Source of the DNA: Pycnococcus provasolii
Taxonomy: Eukaryota; Chlorophyta; Pseudoscourfieldiophyceae; Pseudoscourfieldiales
Direction of reading: 5' to 3'
DNA length: 64,000 nucleotides
Assembly (NCBI GenBank): GCA_049487715.1
Contig: CP150553.1
Coordinates: forward strand, 62,001 to 126,000
This document shows, in pieces, positions 1 through 9,793 of the stretch (the first letter of the stretch is position 1; every line of letters begins with the position of its first letter). The position numbers and the translations under genes are program-made. A model generated the notes under the pieces. The model had not been told where the DNA came from, did not search any database, and saw only the letters and a program-made list of their open reading frames with translations.

Positions 1-224
1 AAGGTTACGTGCCCCGAATAAATGTCGTCACGCAAGGTGTAAAGACGCCCAGGCAGCCAGGCGAGAGAGGCAGAGAGAGAAGGACAGTCGGGTGCGTCTA
101 CAGTATTCAGAGACGGATCCCCTGGAGAAAAATGAATGTGTGGTTTACAGTACATTCCCCCCCCCCTCTCCTCCGACTCCTCGTCGCCGAACGAATTTTC
201 CCAACCGCAGATACGAAAAGCGTC

Positions 225-1190
225 ATGTTCGTCGTCGCCGCCGCCACGCGTGGCTACCCCAAGGAGGTGGTCGAGAAGGGCGTGGAGATGGTGCTGATTG
301 TCTCCACCATCGTCATCACCGTCTTCCTCGTCGTCGTCATCTTCGTCATGCCACCGCGTAAGAAAAAGGCGCTCGTCGACAGCTCGATCGAGGTTGCGTG
401 GGAACTCGTCGACAAGAAAACTATCAGCCACGACACGCGCAGGTTTCGGTTCGCGCTGCCCTCACCCAAGCACATTCTCGGACTTCCCGTTGGACAGCAC
501 ATCTCGTTCATATACACCGACGCCGACGGAAAGCTCGTCACGCGACCCTACACGCCAACGTCCAGCGACGCGGATGTCGGGTACGTGGACTTCGTCATCA
601 AGGTGTACTTCAAAAACGTGCACCCTAAGTTCCCCAACGGAGGCAAGATGAGCCAGCACCTTGAGTCGCTCAACGTGGGTGACAAGATGACCTTCAGCGG
701 CCCGAGGGGCAAGATCACGTACGTCGGCAACGGCGCGTTTCACATCGCGCTGCCCAAGAGCAAGGGAGGCGGCTACGAGAAGCGTCGCGCCAAGCGTGTT
801 GGCATGATCGCTGGCGGAACAGGAATCACGCCGATGCTGCAGATCATGCGGCACATGTTTCGCACCAGCGGAGACAATACGGAGGTGTCGCTGCTGTTTG
901 CCAACCAGAGCGTCGACGACATCCTTCTGCGCGACGAGATCGAGGCGGACAAGAGCAACAACGACCAGTTCAAGAAACTGTGGTACACTGTCGACCGACT
1001 GCCTGAGGATGCGAGCAGCTGGAAGTACGACCAAGGCTTTATTAGTGAGGACATGCTCAAGAAGTCGATGCCACCACCTGGACCGGACACGCAGCTGCTG
1101 GTGTGTGGGCCGCCGCCGATGATTGAGTATGCGTGCAAGCCGGCGTTTGCGAAGCTGGGATACACCGATGACATGGTTTTGTACTGGTGA
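225..1190 (+). CDS. NADH-cytochrome b5 reductase
   Basis: This encodes a 321-residue FAD-dependent reductase that passes electrons from NADH to cytochrome b5 for fatty-acid desaturation and sterol synthesis at the ER or outer mitochondrial membrane. An N-terminal membrane anchor (about residues 22-43, VLIVSTIVITVFLVVVIFVM) precedes the FAD domain with RPYTPTS and GGKMSQHL, then the NADH domain with GGTGITPMLQ and CGPPPM, and the usual short C-terminus. The reading frame is open further upstream, but the first ATG that gives a sensible anchor is at 225; an ATG at 288 would clip the anchor. It converges on the secreted-protein gene on the minus strand, with about 170 bp between the two stops. 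The family assignment is secure; the exact membrane is inferred. Confidence 0.93.
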   Translation: MFVVAAATRGYPKEVVEKGVEMVLIVSTIVITVFLVVVIFVMPPRKKKALVDSSIEVAWELVDKKTISHDTRRFRFALPSPKHILGLPVGQHISFIYTDADGKLVTRPYTPTSSDADVGYVDFVIKVYFKNVHPKFPNGGKMSQHLESLNVGDKMTFSGPRGKITYVGNGAFHIALPKSKGGGYEKRRAKRVGMIAGGTGITPMLQIMRHMFRTSGDNTEVSLLFANQSVDDILLRDEIEADKSNNDQFKKLWYTVDRLPEDASSWKYDQGFISEDMLKKSMPPPGPDTQLLVCGPPPMIEYACKPAFAKLGYTDDMVLYW

Positions 1191-1361
1191 GCAACGTTTA
1201 CCTTGTTACACGCCGCGTATTATCTTTACTCTTCCCTCCCTCCTTGCAAGAGCCAACAGGCGAGACGATTTGATTTGTTTTGTTTTGGTCGCTTGTCTCT
1301 GCGTTGTTCGTGATGATATCGATTTCAGCAACAAAAATTGACAACTGCTTTCACTCTCTTA

Positions 1362-2015
1362 TTAGTTGCCTCCGCCTCCAAACAGTCCAGACGTGAGAGG
1401 AGATCCCTGCGCTGTCAAACCAGGCTGCCAGACGGGAATCTGCGTGTTGGTGCCGACGCGCAGTGGCGGGGCGTCCGAAAACGGCGTGGCTGCCTCTCGA
1501 ATCTGTTCAACAAGGTCGTCACCCGGGAAGAGCGCGTTGAGGTCACTCGAGAACGGGAATCCGTACGATCCTCCACCGCTGAACGGTGCGGCCCAGTTGC
1601 GCGCGATGGGCGACGTGCCAAAGGGAAGCCATCCCCACGGGTCAATGCTTCCTGGCAGGATATTTCCTCCGAAGAAGGCGCGTCCACCGAGCGGGCCGAT
1701 GAACTCGAGTCCGCCGAGTCGTTCGACGGGGAACGGAATTCCGTATGGCGACGACGGGAGCTGCACACGCGTTGGCAGGAGGTTGACACCCGGTCGCGGG
1801 TATGGGATGGTGTACGTTTCGGATGGGAACCACGGGTAGAATCCAGGGAACGGCGTCGGGAGCGGTGGGTACGTCGGCAGTCCGCTGAGGAACAGTCCCC
1901 ACGTCGCCTTGGGTGTTGTCGAAGGCACCGGTATCGTCTGTGCATTCACCACGTTGGTTGAGTGGAAGATGGCGCAAAGGATCGCGGCGGATGCGGTGAG
2001 AATCTTCGTCATCAT
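1362..2015 (-). CDS. Secreted proline/glycine/aromatic-rich protein, unknown function
   Basis: The product has 217 residues. Two consecutive ATGs (2015, 2012) open a typical signal peptide (TKILTASAAILCAIFHSTNVVNAQ) with a probable cut after NAQ. The mature chain is rich in Pro, Gly, Phe, Trp and Tyr, has almost no Lys or Cys, and ends GLFGGGGN. No catalytic motif is visible. Composition suggests an extracellular matrix or wall structural protein, but that is inference. Just upstream of the start is a TTGCTA-type simple repeat. I do not recognise the family. Confidence 0.6.
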   Translation of the reverse strand: MMTKILTASAAILCAIFHSTNVVNAQTIPVPSTTPKATWGLFLSGLPTYPPLPTPFPGFYPWFPSETYTIPYPRPGVNLLPTRVQLPSSPYGIPFPVERLGGLEFIGPLGGRAFFGGNILPGSIDPWGWLPFGTSPIARNWAAPFSGGGSYGFPFSSDLNALFPGDDLVEQIREAATPFSDAPPLRVGTNTQIPVWQPGLTAQGSPLTSGLFGGGGN

Positions 2016-2056
2016 TATCACGTTTGAACACGAGTAGTCGTAGAGTCGAAGAGTGC

Positions 2057-2112
2057 TTCTGCTATTGCTATTGCTATTGCTATTGCTGCTGTTGCTGTTG
2101 GTGTTGTTGTTG
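2057..2112. repeat. TTGCTA/TTGTTG simple repeat
   Basis: A short run of near-perfect TTGCTA hexamers passes into TTGCTG/TTGTTG units. It lies in the 5' flank of the minus-strand secreted-protein gene. Read in that gene's frame it would encode an Asn/Ser run upstream of the tandem ATGs, which is one reason to prefer the downstream start. Confidence 0.75.
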
Positions 2113-2527
2113 AGCGACACAAACAGAATGAGCAAACACACACGAAGAGATGAACGTACGTGCCACTTTGATTATGAGTGAGACGCACACACACAACGAG
2201 CACCACCTAAACCGCCTCCCTTATTATTTATTATGCAAGCAGCAGGTGCCCAATATAGAAAAACAACAACAGTAGCACACCTGTAGTGAAGTGACACATC
2301 CAAGATACATACTTTGAACACTCACTACTAGTACTCACTCACTACGTCCAAGAATTCTGAAGGACATCTTTCTTACTTTGTATGTTTACTTTACGTGTCG
2401 GACACTTACTCGGACCCTTCCGAGAACGAACTTCTTCTTCTTGGCTGCCAGGGGAGGCTGGGGCCTGGGGGTCGTTCGGATTCGGGGTTCCGAGAAAAAT
2501 AAATGATCCCCCGGTCCCTCATTCCCG

Positions 2528-2583
2528 GCCCCTCCCCGGCCCCTCTCCCCCTCTCCTCTCCCCTCTCCTCTCCCCTCTCCCCC
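2528..2583. repeat. C/T-rich low-complexity tract
   Basis: Tandem CCCCTCTC/CTCTCCCCTCTCC units form an almost pure pyrimidine tract on the plus strand, in the 668-bp region between the divergent secreted-protein and armadillo genes. I see no gene in the rest of that region. A good GTAAGT donor sits at 2629 with no convincing acceptor. Confidence 0.7.
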
Positions 2584-2683
2584 GAGGACGTCGCACGACT
2601 TCGGGTGGGATTGTTTCCAGGACTATCCGTAAGTCTTGTGCATATTTCTTGTCCAACGTGGAACAGCAGCAGTGGATCGATCC

Positions 2684-3574
2684 ATGGATCTCGTGCTCGC
2701 GGCGGCGATGTGTGCTCACGACGAGACGAGCGCGGGCGTACTGTGCACGGCACTTCGGAACGTGTGTTACAATCATGAGGAGGAGGAGGAGAAACAACAA
2801 ACATCCACCACCACCATCAGCAATCACGCGGCGAACAAAACACGCATCGGTGAGGCGGGCGGCGTGGCTCTCGTGTTGGCGGCGATGCGTGATCACGAGA
2901 CCAACGCGCGCGTGCAGGAGATGGCGTGCGCGACACTTCGGAACTTGGCTCACAGTCATGCGGAGAATCAAACACGCATTGGCGCGGCGGGCGGCGTGGC
3001 TCTCCTATTGGCGGCGATGCGTGCTCACGAGACGACGAACGCGCGCGTGCAGGAGCATGCGTGCGCGACACTTCGGAACTTGGCTGATAATCACCCCGAG
3101 AACGCACGACGCATCGGCGAGGCGGGCGGCGTTGCTGTCGTGTTGGCGGCGATGCGTGCTCACGAGACGAACGCGCACGTGCAGGAGCATGCATGCGGGG
3201 CACTTCGGAGCATGGCTGACAATCACCCCGAGAACGCACGACGCATCGGCGAGGCGGGCGGCGTTGCTGTCGTGTTGGCGGCGATGCGTGCTCACGAGAC
3301 GAATGCGCGCGTGCAGGAGCATGCATGCGGGGCACTGTGGAACTTGTCTGCGAATCATGACGAGGAGAACCAAACACGCTCGATCATCAACAACAAGCGC
3401 AAGCGACTGCCCGTCGAGGGCGGCATCGAGAGAGCAAAAACACAGCCGAGGGTCGAGCCGGAGGCGTGGAGGGCCTCGCCCGCCGCGTGGGGCGCGCGCG
3501 AGGCGCAGACCGCCCCGAACGGCCGCCCGGAGCAAGCGATAAGCCCGTGGGACAGCGTGATGGGCGACCTTTGA
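2684..3574 (+). CDS. Armadillo-repeat protein
   Basis: The product has about 296 residues. At least four armadillo units of about 44 residues follow the pattern NHxENxxRIGEAGGVAxVLAAM...VQEHACxxLRNL, and a shorter degenerate unit precedes them. The family forms alpha-helical scaffolds for protein binding; the partner is unknown. The last two full units (starting about 3087 and 3219, period 132 bp) are almost identical at the DNA level. The C-terminus is a basic, Ala/Pro-rich tail with no fold I recognise. ATG 2684 is the first in frame. A GTAAGT at 2629 raises the possibility of an unseen upstream exon, so the N-terminus is uncertain and the gene may be a member or fragment of a larger family. 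Confidence 0.65.
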   Translation: MDLVLAAAMCAHDETSAGVLCTALRNVCYNHEEEEEKQQTSTTTISNHAANKTRIGEAGGVALVLAAMRDHETNARVQEMACATLRNLAHSHAENQTRIGAAGGVALLLAAMRAHETTNARVQEHACATLRNLADNHPENARRIGEAGGVAVVLAAMRAHETNAHVQEHACGALRSMADNHPENARRIGEAGGVAVVLAAMRAHETNARVQEHACGALWNLSANHDEENQTRSIINNKRKRLPVEGGIERAKTQPRVEPEAWRASPAAWGAREAQTAPNGRPEQAISPWDSVMGDL

Positions 3575-3649
3575 AAATTTTGATATTTTGTTTTATAAAA
3601 GGGATTTTAAAATGAATTCAACTTTTTGCACTTGATACAAGACCGACGC

Positions 3650-4363
3650 TCAGTGCTCATCGTTGTCCTCGTCCTCGTCGTCATCCTCAGACGACTCTTC
3701 ATCCTCAGACGATTCGTCATCGTTATATGCCCGAAACAATAAATGATGGTCATCCTCATCATCTTCCCTCATCATTTCCAATTCGTCATCGAAGTACCTG
3801 TCCGTGGGCTGGATGGTTCGTGTTGGCGTTGCAGAGAGCTCGTTGAAGTTCACCACTTCTTGTCCAAGCTCGTCGCGGATCCATATGTCAACTCCATGTT
3901 GGTCAATCAGCATTCTCCGGCTCATGGTGAAAGCCCATGAGATACCATACGTCCCCTTGCTGGGAATGCACAAGACGTTGTTGTGCAGGTGCAGGTTTCC
4001 CTTGCACCATCCCCAAGGGCAACTGTCAGCAGCATGCATGGCGTCCCATTTCTCCTCGAGTTCCTCCTCGAATTCTTCTAGGAGCTTCTGAGCGTCCACG
4101 TTCGCCCTAACCTCGTCGCGCGCCGCCTTGTTCACAGCCGAGAAGCGCGCGAGTGCGTACGCGTCGAGCTTGGCGAGCAGTAGCGCGACGAACGGTCCAC
4201 ATGCGAAGACGCGAGCTGATGCGGCACTTCGAGCCTCTTCTTCTTGGGCGGCTTGGCGAGCGCGTGTCATCCTCATCATCACGGCGGCTCTGGGTGGCCA
4301 GCTGGCGGAACAAAGGCGAGCACAGGCTGTAGGCGATGGACCTGATTCGGGATTCCCCATCAT
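3650..4363 (-). CDS. F-box-like protein with acidic tail, hypothetical
   Basis: The product has 237 residues. About residues 50-80 (FVALLLAKLDAYALARFSAV, then NKAARDEV) resemble an F-box-like helical motif. A Glu/Lys-rich helix follows, then a region with conserved-looking Trp/Cys residues (CPWGWCKGNLHLHN), and the last 60 residues are Asp/Glu/Ser-rich (DDDEDEDNDEH). Tandem ATGs lie at 4363 and 4360; the open frame extends upstream only to a GTG. If the F-box call is right it would act as a substrate adaptor for an SCF ubiquitin ligase, but the match is weak. Confidence 0.5.
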   Translation of the reverse strand: MMGNPESGPSPTACARLCSASWPPRAAVMMRMTRARQAAQEEEARSAASARVFACGPFVALLLAKLDAYALARFSAVNKAARDEVRANVDAQKLLEEFEEELEEKWDAMHAADSCPWGWCKGNLHLHNNVLCIPSKGTYGISWAFTMSRRMLIDQHGVDIWIRDELGQEVVNFNELSATPTRTIQPTDRYFDDELEMMREDDEDDHHLLFRAYNDDESSEDEESSEDDDEDEDNDEH

Positions 4364-4958
4364 GTTTCCGAACACGTAACCCCCAAACTTTCGATAAAGC
4401 CCTAATTAACGAGTCCAAGATAATAAACTGGATAGCCTGGAATTATTACGCCGCGATGTTCACTATGACGCCATACTTGTAGATCCCTTTTTGGTGGGAT
4501 ACCCCGAGACGAAAAACGCGTCCTGTCCTCTCCTCCCCTCACCTCCTCCTCTCGGAACCTCCCCCGCTTTGGAGTCTCGGGGCGCATCGACAGAAAGAAA
4601 CCCAGGCTGCCCAGGTGCAGGTGGGGGGACGGTTGGTCTCTCCTGGCGACCCTTCCTTGGGTGTGGCAGACCGTCTTGAATTTCGCTTCGCTTGCTTCAC
4701 GTCGTCGCCATTCCTTCCTTCCGCTGTCGCTCAGCCGCGCCGGAGGAGGAGACTGACTCGCTGCGCCACACAACTTCTTCTGCAGGACGTAGTCACGTCG
4801 GACGTGTCATTTGACGAACATCATCGTAACGCGTGGTGGGGATCACAACAACAACCCAACGGTCAACTAACTATTCTTCATTTATTCGAAATTTCACATC
4901 ACGTCATACCCTACAATTCAAAACGGAAAAGAACTATATCACCACCGCCACCACCACC
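4364..4958. other. Intergenic region between divergent genes
   Basis: About 595 bp separates the F-box-like gene (minus) and the Cys/Pro/Gln-rich gene (plus). It contains pyrimidine-rich stretches (about 4515-4570). No gene, RNA or clear promoter element was recognised; open frames here look like noise. Confidence 0.4.
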
Positions 4959-5633
4959 ATGTCGACTGCTCCTGCATGCAATGAAATAAACACGACTGCT
5001 GCTACTACTACTACTTCTACTCCACCATCAACGACAACAACAAACCAGAAGCAGGAGAAGGCATTGTCTTCTCCAGAACGAACTTTTGTGTTTGTAGGGT
5101 CAGGCGGAAGTAACAAATACAACAGCGGCGACGACGACGTCCTCGCATATGTGATGTCAGAGGAATTCGAAGAATCGGCAGAAGAAGAAGGAGCGGCGTG
5201 CAAGAACAGCATCGTGGGAGACTGCTGCGAACCAGGTGAGTACGAAATGCACAACAACTGCTCTTTCGACGAGATGGAGCAGCAGCCTGGATTATTGCAG
5301 CAGCAGGACTTTCAGGCGCCGCCACTACCACCACCGGCGCCGCCATCGCTATCGCCACCCCCAAAACAAAAGGCAGCACTTCGTCGAACGACGTCGGCTC
5401 CGGGACCGGGACGACTCGCGCGTTGTCCCATCTGCCGTAAACGGAGGGGAGGACCATGTGGATCAGACGTTGCTTCAAAGCAGTGCTACCGACGCACGGG
5501 CGAGTGGATGGCTCGTGATCAAGCTATGAGCATGGATTGCAAAAAGGTCCGCCGAACAACCATTCGGAATACAAGCAGTCCATTACGTGAACTACAAACA
5601 AGTACTAACTTCTTCACATCCATCGCTCCATGA
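4959..5633 (+). CDS. Thr/Pro/Gln-rich protein with C-x2-C-x7-C-x8-C motif (possible 5' part of a longer gene)
   Basis: The product has 224 residues. Thr/Ser-rich and acidic N-terminal segments lead to a PPLPPPAPPSLSPPP stretch and then a basic Cys motif, RCPICRKRRGGPCGSD...KQCYRR, with spacing C-x2-C-x7-C-x8-C that could bind zinc. ATG 4959 follows a CCACCACC context; earlier codons in the frame lack an ATG. The next ORF (5742-6836) is in the same frame and is equally rich in Pro/Gln, so the two may be exons of one nuclear regulatory protein. I could not find a phase-compatible donor/acceptor pair with the intron signature used elsewhere in this window. Function unknown. Confidence 0.5.
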   Translation: MSTAPACNEINTTAATTTTSTPPSTTTTNQKQEKALSSPERTFVFVGSGGSNKYNSGDDDVLAYVMSEEFEESAEEEGAACKNSIVGDCCEPGEYEMHNNCSFDEMEQQPGLLQQQDFQAPPLPPPAPPSLSPPPKQKAALRRTTSAPGPGRLARCPICRKRRGGPCGSDVASKQCYRRTGEWMARDQAMSMDCKKVRRTTIRNTSSPLRELQTSTNFFTSIAP

Positions 5634-5741
5634 TGACCCACACCAATACACCACAATATAACATAAACATAGATCTTCAGGAAGGTTGTGCTCGGTGCCT
5701 TAGATTCTCTTGGCACGAACGGACGGGATCCGATTGAGGCG

Positions 5742-5868
5742 ATGGCGCTACTAGAGCCGGCTTCAGGGCTAAAATGTTGGCCAGGGCTTCTACAACTAGA
5801 AGAAGAACCCGCTAACGTTGGTTTTACCACTGCATCACCAGTGCCACCAAGTGCTACTACTGCTGCGT

Positions 5869-5911
<43 letters not shown>

Positions 5912-6836
5912 ACCACCACCACCGCTCTCATCTCCTCGCAAGAGGATGCGAAAGATAGAGAGCACGCCAACGCTGATGATGGTGCAGTCAACAGCCGCTT
6001 TGGGTCCTCGTCGTCCTTCTTTTCCCTCCGGATCTCCTGATTTCCCCCCACTTCTGGGCTATTCGGGAGATGCTAAGCCCGGAACGGAAGAGCAAAGCAG
6101 CCAGCCGCCTGCAGACGAGGCCAACAAGCCGCGCGAAGAAGCGCCTTTCGGGGTGGGAAGCCACTACCTAGCCGCTACCATGGACCCCACATCATACGAC
6201 TCCTCCTCCGTCGTCGATTCAAGCTCACGTGCTGCTGCTGCTTCTCCTGCCGACTACTACTACTACCCGCCGGGGTGTGGGCATCTCCTGATAAAGCCAC
6301 CAACCGTCCAGCAGCATTGGTTTCTTGGGCAAGAGGAAGATTTGGCACAGATGCCAGGTGTGATGGTCAATGAACAGCAACAGCAACAGCAACAGCAGCT
6401 CGGCTACTACGTCGCGGGCAATTGGTGGATGCATCACCCACAGTCAGATTCGTCGTGGTGGATGCGGGCTGCGGGCAACATGGGTGTTTTGGGTGGTGAA
6501 TGGGTGGCATCGCCGTACGAGATCATGGCGCCAACAACACCATCGCCACATCCACCAACCACCACCGCTGCTATCTTGCACATTCCGCCGCAGCAGCTTC
6601 ACCACGTTGTTGTGCCGACGACGAATGCGGTCGTCCACTCAGCGACTGACCCTTCTTCTGTGAGGATGATGATGCCTCCTGTTGTGGCAGATGCGACGAC
6701 GGCACATCGTCAAATGCTGCCGCCGCCACAGCGACACCACAACAAGTCGCACAACAACAACACCTACACGCAGATGCTGAGCGATTGTGACAACAACAAT
6801 GATTATTTCATGACGACGGACGTGGTGGACAACTGA
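5742..6836 (+). CDS. Poly-Pro/poly-Gln/His-rich protein, possible 3' part of the preceding gene
   Basis: The product has 364 residues from the first in-frame ATG; the frame is open back to about 5679, just after a TTCAG that could be a splice acceptor. A long poly-proline run (about 5868-5925) is followed by a basic SPRKRMRKIES segment that could be a nuclear localisation signal, then poly-Gln, Tyr runs, and a His/Asn/Gln-rich C-terminus. Such low-complexity activation-type regions are common in algal transcriptional regulators, but no DNA-binding domain is present in this ORF itself; the Cys motif lies in the preceding same-frame ORF. Whether it is a separate gene is unresolved. Confidence 0.5.
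5868..5925 (+). repeat. (CCG)n/(CCA)n microsatellite encoding poly-proline
   Basis: An uninterrupted CCG run passes into CCA codons, giving about 18 consecutive prolines. It is coding in phase and liable to length change by slippage. Confidence 0.85.
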
Positions 6837-7372
6837 AGCAGAAGAATCAGAAGACAAATCATGAATCATGAATCAAGAATCATGAAATCAAATCAAGAAT
6901 CAAATGGACAGAGAGAAAGCGACGACGGACGGTGGTTGACAGGCTACTACAGCGAGCCCAGCGCATGGATGGATATACTTACTTTGGATTTTTACTTTTT
7001 TTATTACTTTGGATACGATGGAATAATAACGGACTGTGTAGATACTGTAACACAACACCACTATTGTACGTGAAAACAACTTAGCATTAATGTGTCAGCA
7101 CAAGAGAAAACAATTCTTCATGAAGATGAAGATGAAGAAATGCCAACAACCCATATGTATGTTATAACCCCGAATCAGAAACAGAGAGAGCCGTTGTTAA
7201 TCCAAATTCGAAGGGAGGGGGAGGAATCGTCGACCCACCCTGAAATCTGTCAAACAAAAACAAAACATCGGACCAGTTCCAATTCACCCGACCGACCGAC
7301 AGCTGTTTTTTAGGCGTTATTCGTATCGATTTTGCCTGCAAGTCAAAGCAAATTTCGAAGAAGAATACCAGG
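6837..7372. other. Intergenic region without recognisable gene
   Basis: This A/T-richer stretch of about 536 bp begins with AATCATGAATCA-type short repeats (about 6858-6900). Only spurious short ORFs are present. It should hold the 3' flank of the upstream gene and the promoter of the GT11 gene. Confidence 0.4.
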
Positions 7373-9793
7373 ATGATGGCGTCGGCGGCGGCGGCAGAAC
7401 GCGCGGCGGATGCGGCGTGTCACGCCACACGTGTTGTCATAAACAGTAGTAACACGACGACGACGACGACGGGAGGAGGAGGAGGAGCAGCAGCAGCAGC
7501 AGCCATAAAAAAGAAGGATTCCGACCTCTATTCTTATCACAACATCGACGACGGCGACGACGACGGGCGTCGGCGTCGACGCTACCACTACTACGACGGG
7601 AGCAGATACAACCACCACAGATGCCTGCGTCGAATCTTCCTCGTTGGTATTTTCGTCGGTGCGATCGTCGCGGGACTGGTGCGATGCATACGCTTCTCAC
7701 ACTACTACGACCTTGGAGTTGGCAGCAGCAGCACGTCACTATATACGAGAACGTACGGCGCCGAAGTCACTGTTGTGCGCCATCATCAACCACTTGTCAA
7801 ACAACAACAAGAAGAACAACAACGAGTCGCCGGCAAAATTGAGGATGATGATGTGAAGCAATGGCTGCAAGATCGAAAGGAATACATGGACAAGCAGGGT
7901 GGCATCGACGTGATTGGCAACAAGTATCAAGATAACGACGAGCAGGAAGGTGTTGGGCAGAACGACGACAACGAAGTCGAGGATGACGACGAGGATGAGG
8001 ATGCAGACTACGAGGAGACGAGGAAAAAGGGGAGTATTGCGAAGCAGCCTGGGATTGCAAATCCGGACGACAATACTGACGAAGACTACACGATGATCGA
8101 GGGGATGAATCGCACACAACTTTTTGAGGAGGCTGAAAAGGAGGCGCACGACTTGCTTGCCAAGTATAAGCTGATAGAAGATGAGGACGACGACGACGAC
8201 GGCGACGACGACGGCGACGACGACGAAGAAGATGATATCGCCGCCAGAAAAATGAAGAATCGCGAGGGGAATAACAAGTCACCTTCTCGAGAGGAGGAGG
8301 GGAGAGAAGAGGAGGACGACGAAGATTCACGACGTCAGCAAAAAGCAAGTCATGATTCAAGTGAATTCCAGAAAGTCCTTTCCAAAGAGAGTGGCAGGCC
8401 GGGTGGTGCGCGCATAAGCTGGTCCGCAGACCGTTTCCAAAAGGAAGAGAACCCTCCAGGTGCAAAACGGTGGATGAAGATCGTCGACCTGCCACGTGCT
8501 CTTAAGCAGCCGCTCGGCGCACCGTGCAAGCGCGACGGCGAGTGCCTGAGCGAGAACTGCGACGTGCACTTTGGCAAGCATCCCGACGGACGAAAGGATA
8601 CGTACACATGCGTGGATCGACCAAAGATCATTCTGGGCAGATGGCCAGGTCGGCTTGGCAACCGCATGTTTGCCTACGCCTATGGGCGGGAGTACGCGCA
8701 CATATTTGGCTACGATCTGTACCTCGTATCTCACTGGGAGGGAACGCGTCTGTTCAAGAACCACTACTACAAGGTGATTGACAGCGATCGTGAATTTGTG
8801 CGTACGTTCATGACACAGAATGAAGACCACCACAAGGCGCTGCGTCTATACAACAAGCGGCAGAAGCAGCGTCTCAAGGGCATCTCTTATCACAAGCCTT
8901 CTAACTGGGGAACTCCAAACGGAGTGACCGAGGACTCAATTGGATCGTACAAGAGTTTCATCTTCAGCCGCTACAACGAAACGCGCGTCGCGAGCTACTT
9001 CGAATTCAGCGACCTCGTCAAGAGCCTTCCAGTTTACAAGGAGTGGGAGGCGAAGGCTGGAACGTACGACATCGCCCACCTTCGGCGCGACGACATAGCC
9101 TACTGGAGAGACAAGAGAACTCAGGGCTACAGCGTCATCTCCAAGCGCTCGTACATGAGAGCGTTCCAGGAGTTCGGGACGGACAACAAGACGGTGCTCT
9201 GGGCGACGGACGACAAGACAGGCAAGTGGGGCGTGGGCTTTCCAACGTCGTACGGCATTCCTCCCGGCGGATGGGCGTATCCCGAGGGCGAGAAGACGGT
9301 TCCGGACATTCTCTTCCCTTTCTTACCAGACATGCTTCGCATGTATTTCGCACGCAAGTTTTACCGAGCGAACTCGTCCTTCAGCTGGTGGATTGCGTTT
9401 ATGGCGCACCGCACGAGAGGCGCGGATGTGTACTCGCCGGTGCTGCACGCTCGCCATCTCTTCGGAGGCAGTGACAAGCGTAAGCCAGAGCATGTCACAA
9501 CAGACTTCGAGTTTGTGCATGGGACGCATCCGCACTGGATGTGCATGAAGTGGGACACGAATTGCGGCGACATCGTCTTCGGTCCGGAGGCTCTAAGTCG
9601 GACGCACTACAAGTGCGGTGGCCTGCACCCATCGAGCGGGCTTTTCGCGGATGTCAAGTACCCTGCTTGCACCGATGACGAGGTGCGCACGCAGAATGCC
9701 ACCATCGCCGCGGATCGCGCGCGTTGGCGCACGCACCTGGGCGTCGCGAACATGACGGGTCGGGCGTACGGCGATGAGCCGTTGGATTGGTGA
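7373..9793 (+). CDS. GT11-type (alpha-1,2) fucosyltransferase-like type II membrane protein
   Basis: The product has 806 residues. It has Golgi type II topology: a cytosolic N-terminus with Ala/Gly runs and an Arg/Lys patch, a membrane anchor at about 88-104 (IFLVGIFVGAIVAGLVR), and a long acidic Asp/Glu stem to about residue 330. A small Cys-rich motif (GAPCKRDGECLSENCD) follows, then the catalytic part with GRLGNRMFAYA (family GRLGNQMFQYA), HLRRDD (the H-x-R-R-x-D signature of alpha-1,2/alpha-1,6 fucosyltransferases) and NSSFSWWIAF (family SNSTFSWW). It probably transfers fucose from GDP-fucose to a galactoside on wall or surface glycans; acceptor unknown. The last residue is followed by GGTGAGT, which looks like a donor but is simply Trp plus stop. 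Confidence 0.75.
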   Translation: MMASAAAAERAADAACHATRVVINSSNTTTTTTGGGGGAAAAAAIKKKDSDLYSYHNIDDGDDDGRRRRRYHYYDGSRYNHHRCLRRIFLVGIFVGAIVAGLVRCIRFSHYYDLGVGSSSTSLYTRTYGAEVTVVRHHQPLVKQQQEEQQRVAGKIEDDDVKQWLQDRKEYMDKQGGIDVIGNKYQDNDEQEGVGQNDDNEVEDDDEDEDADYEETRKKGSIAKQPGIANPDDNTDEDYTMIEGMNRTQLFEEAEKEAHDLLAKYKLIEDEDDDDDGDDDGDDDEEDDIAARKMKNREGNNKSPSREEEGREEEDDEDSRRQQKASHDSSEFQKVLSKESGRPGGARISWSADRFQKEENPPGAKRWMKIVDLPRALKQPLGAPCKRDGECLSENCDVHFGKHPDGRKDTYTCVDRPKIILGRWPGRLGNRMFAYAYGREYAHIFGYDLYLVSHWEGTRLFKNHYYKVIDSDREFVRTFMTQNEDHHKALRLYNKRQKQRLKGISYHKPSNWGTPNGVTEDSIGSYKSFIFSRYNETRVASYFEFSDLVKSLPVYKEWEAKAGTYDIAHLRRDDIAYWRDKRTQGYSVISKRSYMRAFQEFGTDNKTVLWATDDKTGKWGVGFPTSYGIPPGGWAYPEGEKTVPDILFPFLPDMLRMYFARKFYRANSSFSWWIAFMAHRTRGADVYSPVLHARHLFGGSDKRKPEHVTTDFEFVHGTHPHWMCMKWDTNCGDIVFGPEALSRTHYKCGGLHPSSGLFADVKYPACTDDEVRTQNATIAADRARWRTHLGVANMTGRAYGDEPLDW

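Noticed and set aside
2382-3542. 386-codon plus-strand ORF rich in Arg/Cys over the armadillo gene
   Set aside because: It overlaps the armadillo frame and is merely the repeat read in another phase; the composition (RRRCVLTRRTRAC repeats) is an artefact.
5236-5241. CAG|GTGAGT donor inside the Cys-motif ORF
   Set aside because: The frame continues with protein-like sequence including the Cys motif, so splicing here would remove coding sequence; no partner acceptor with CTAAC was seen.
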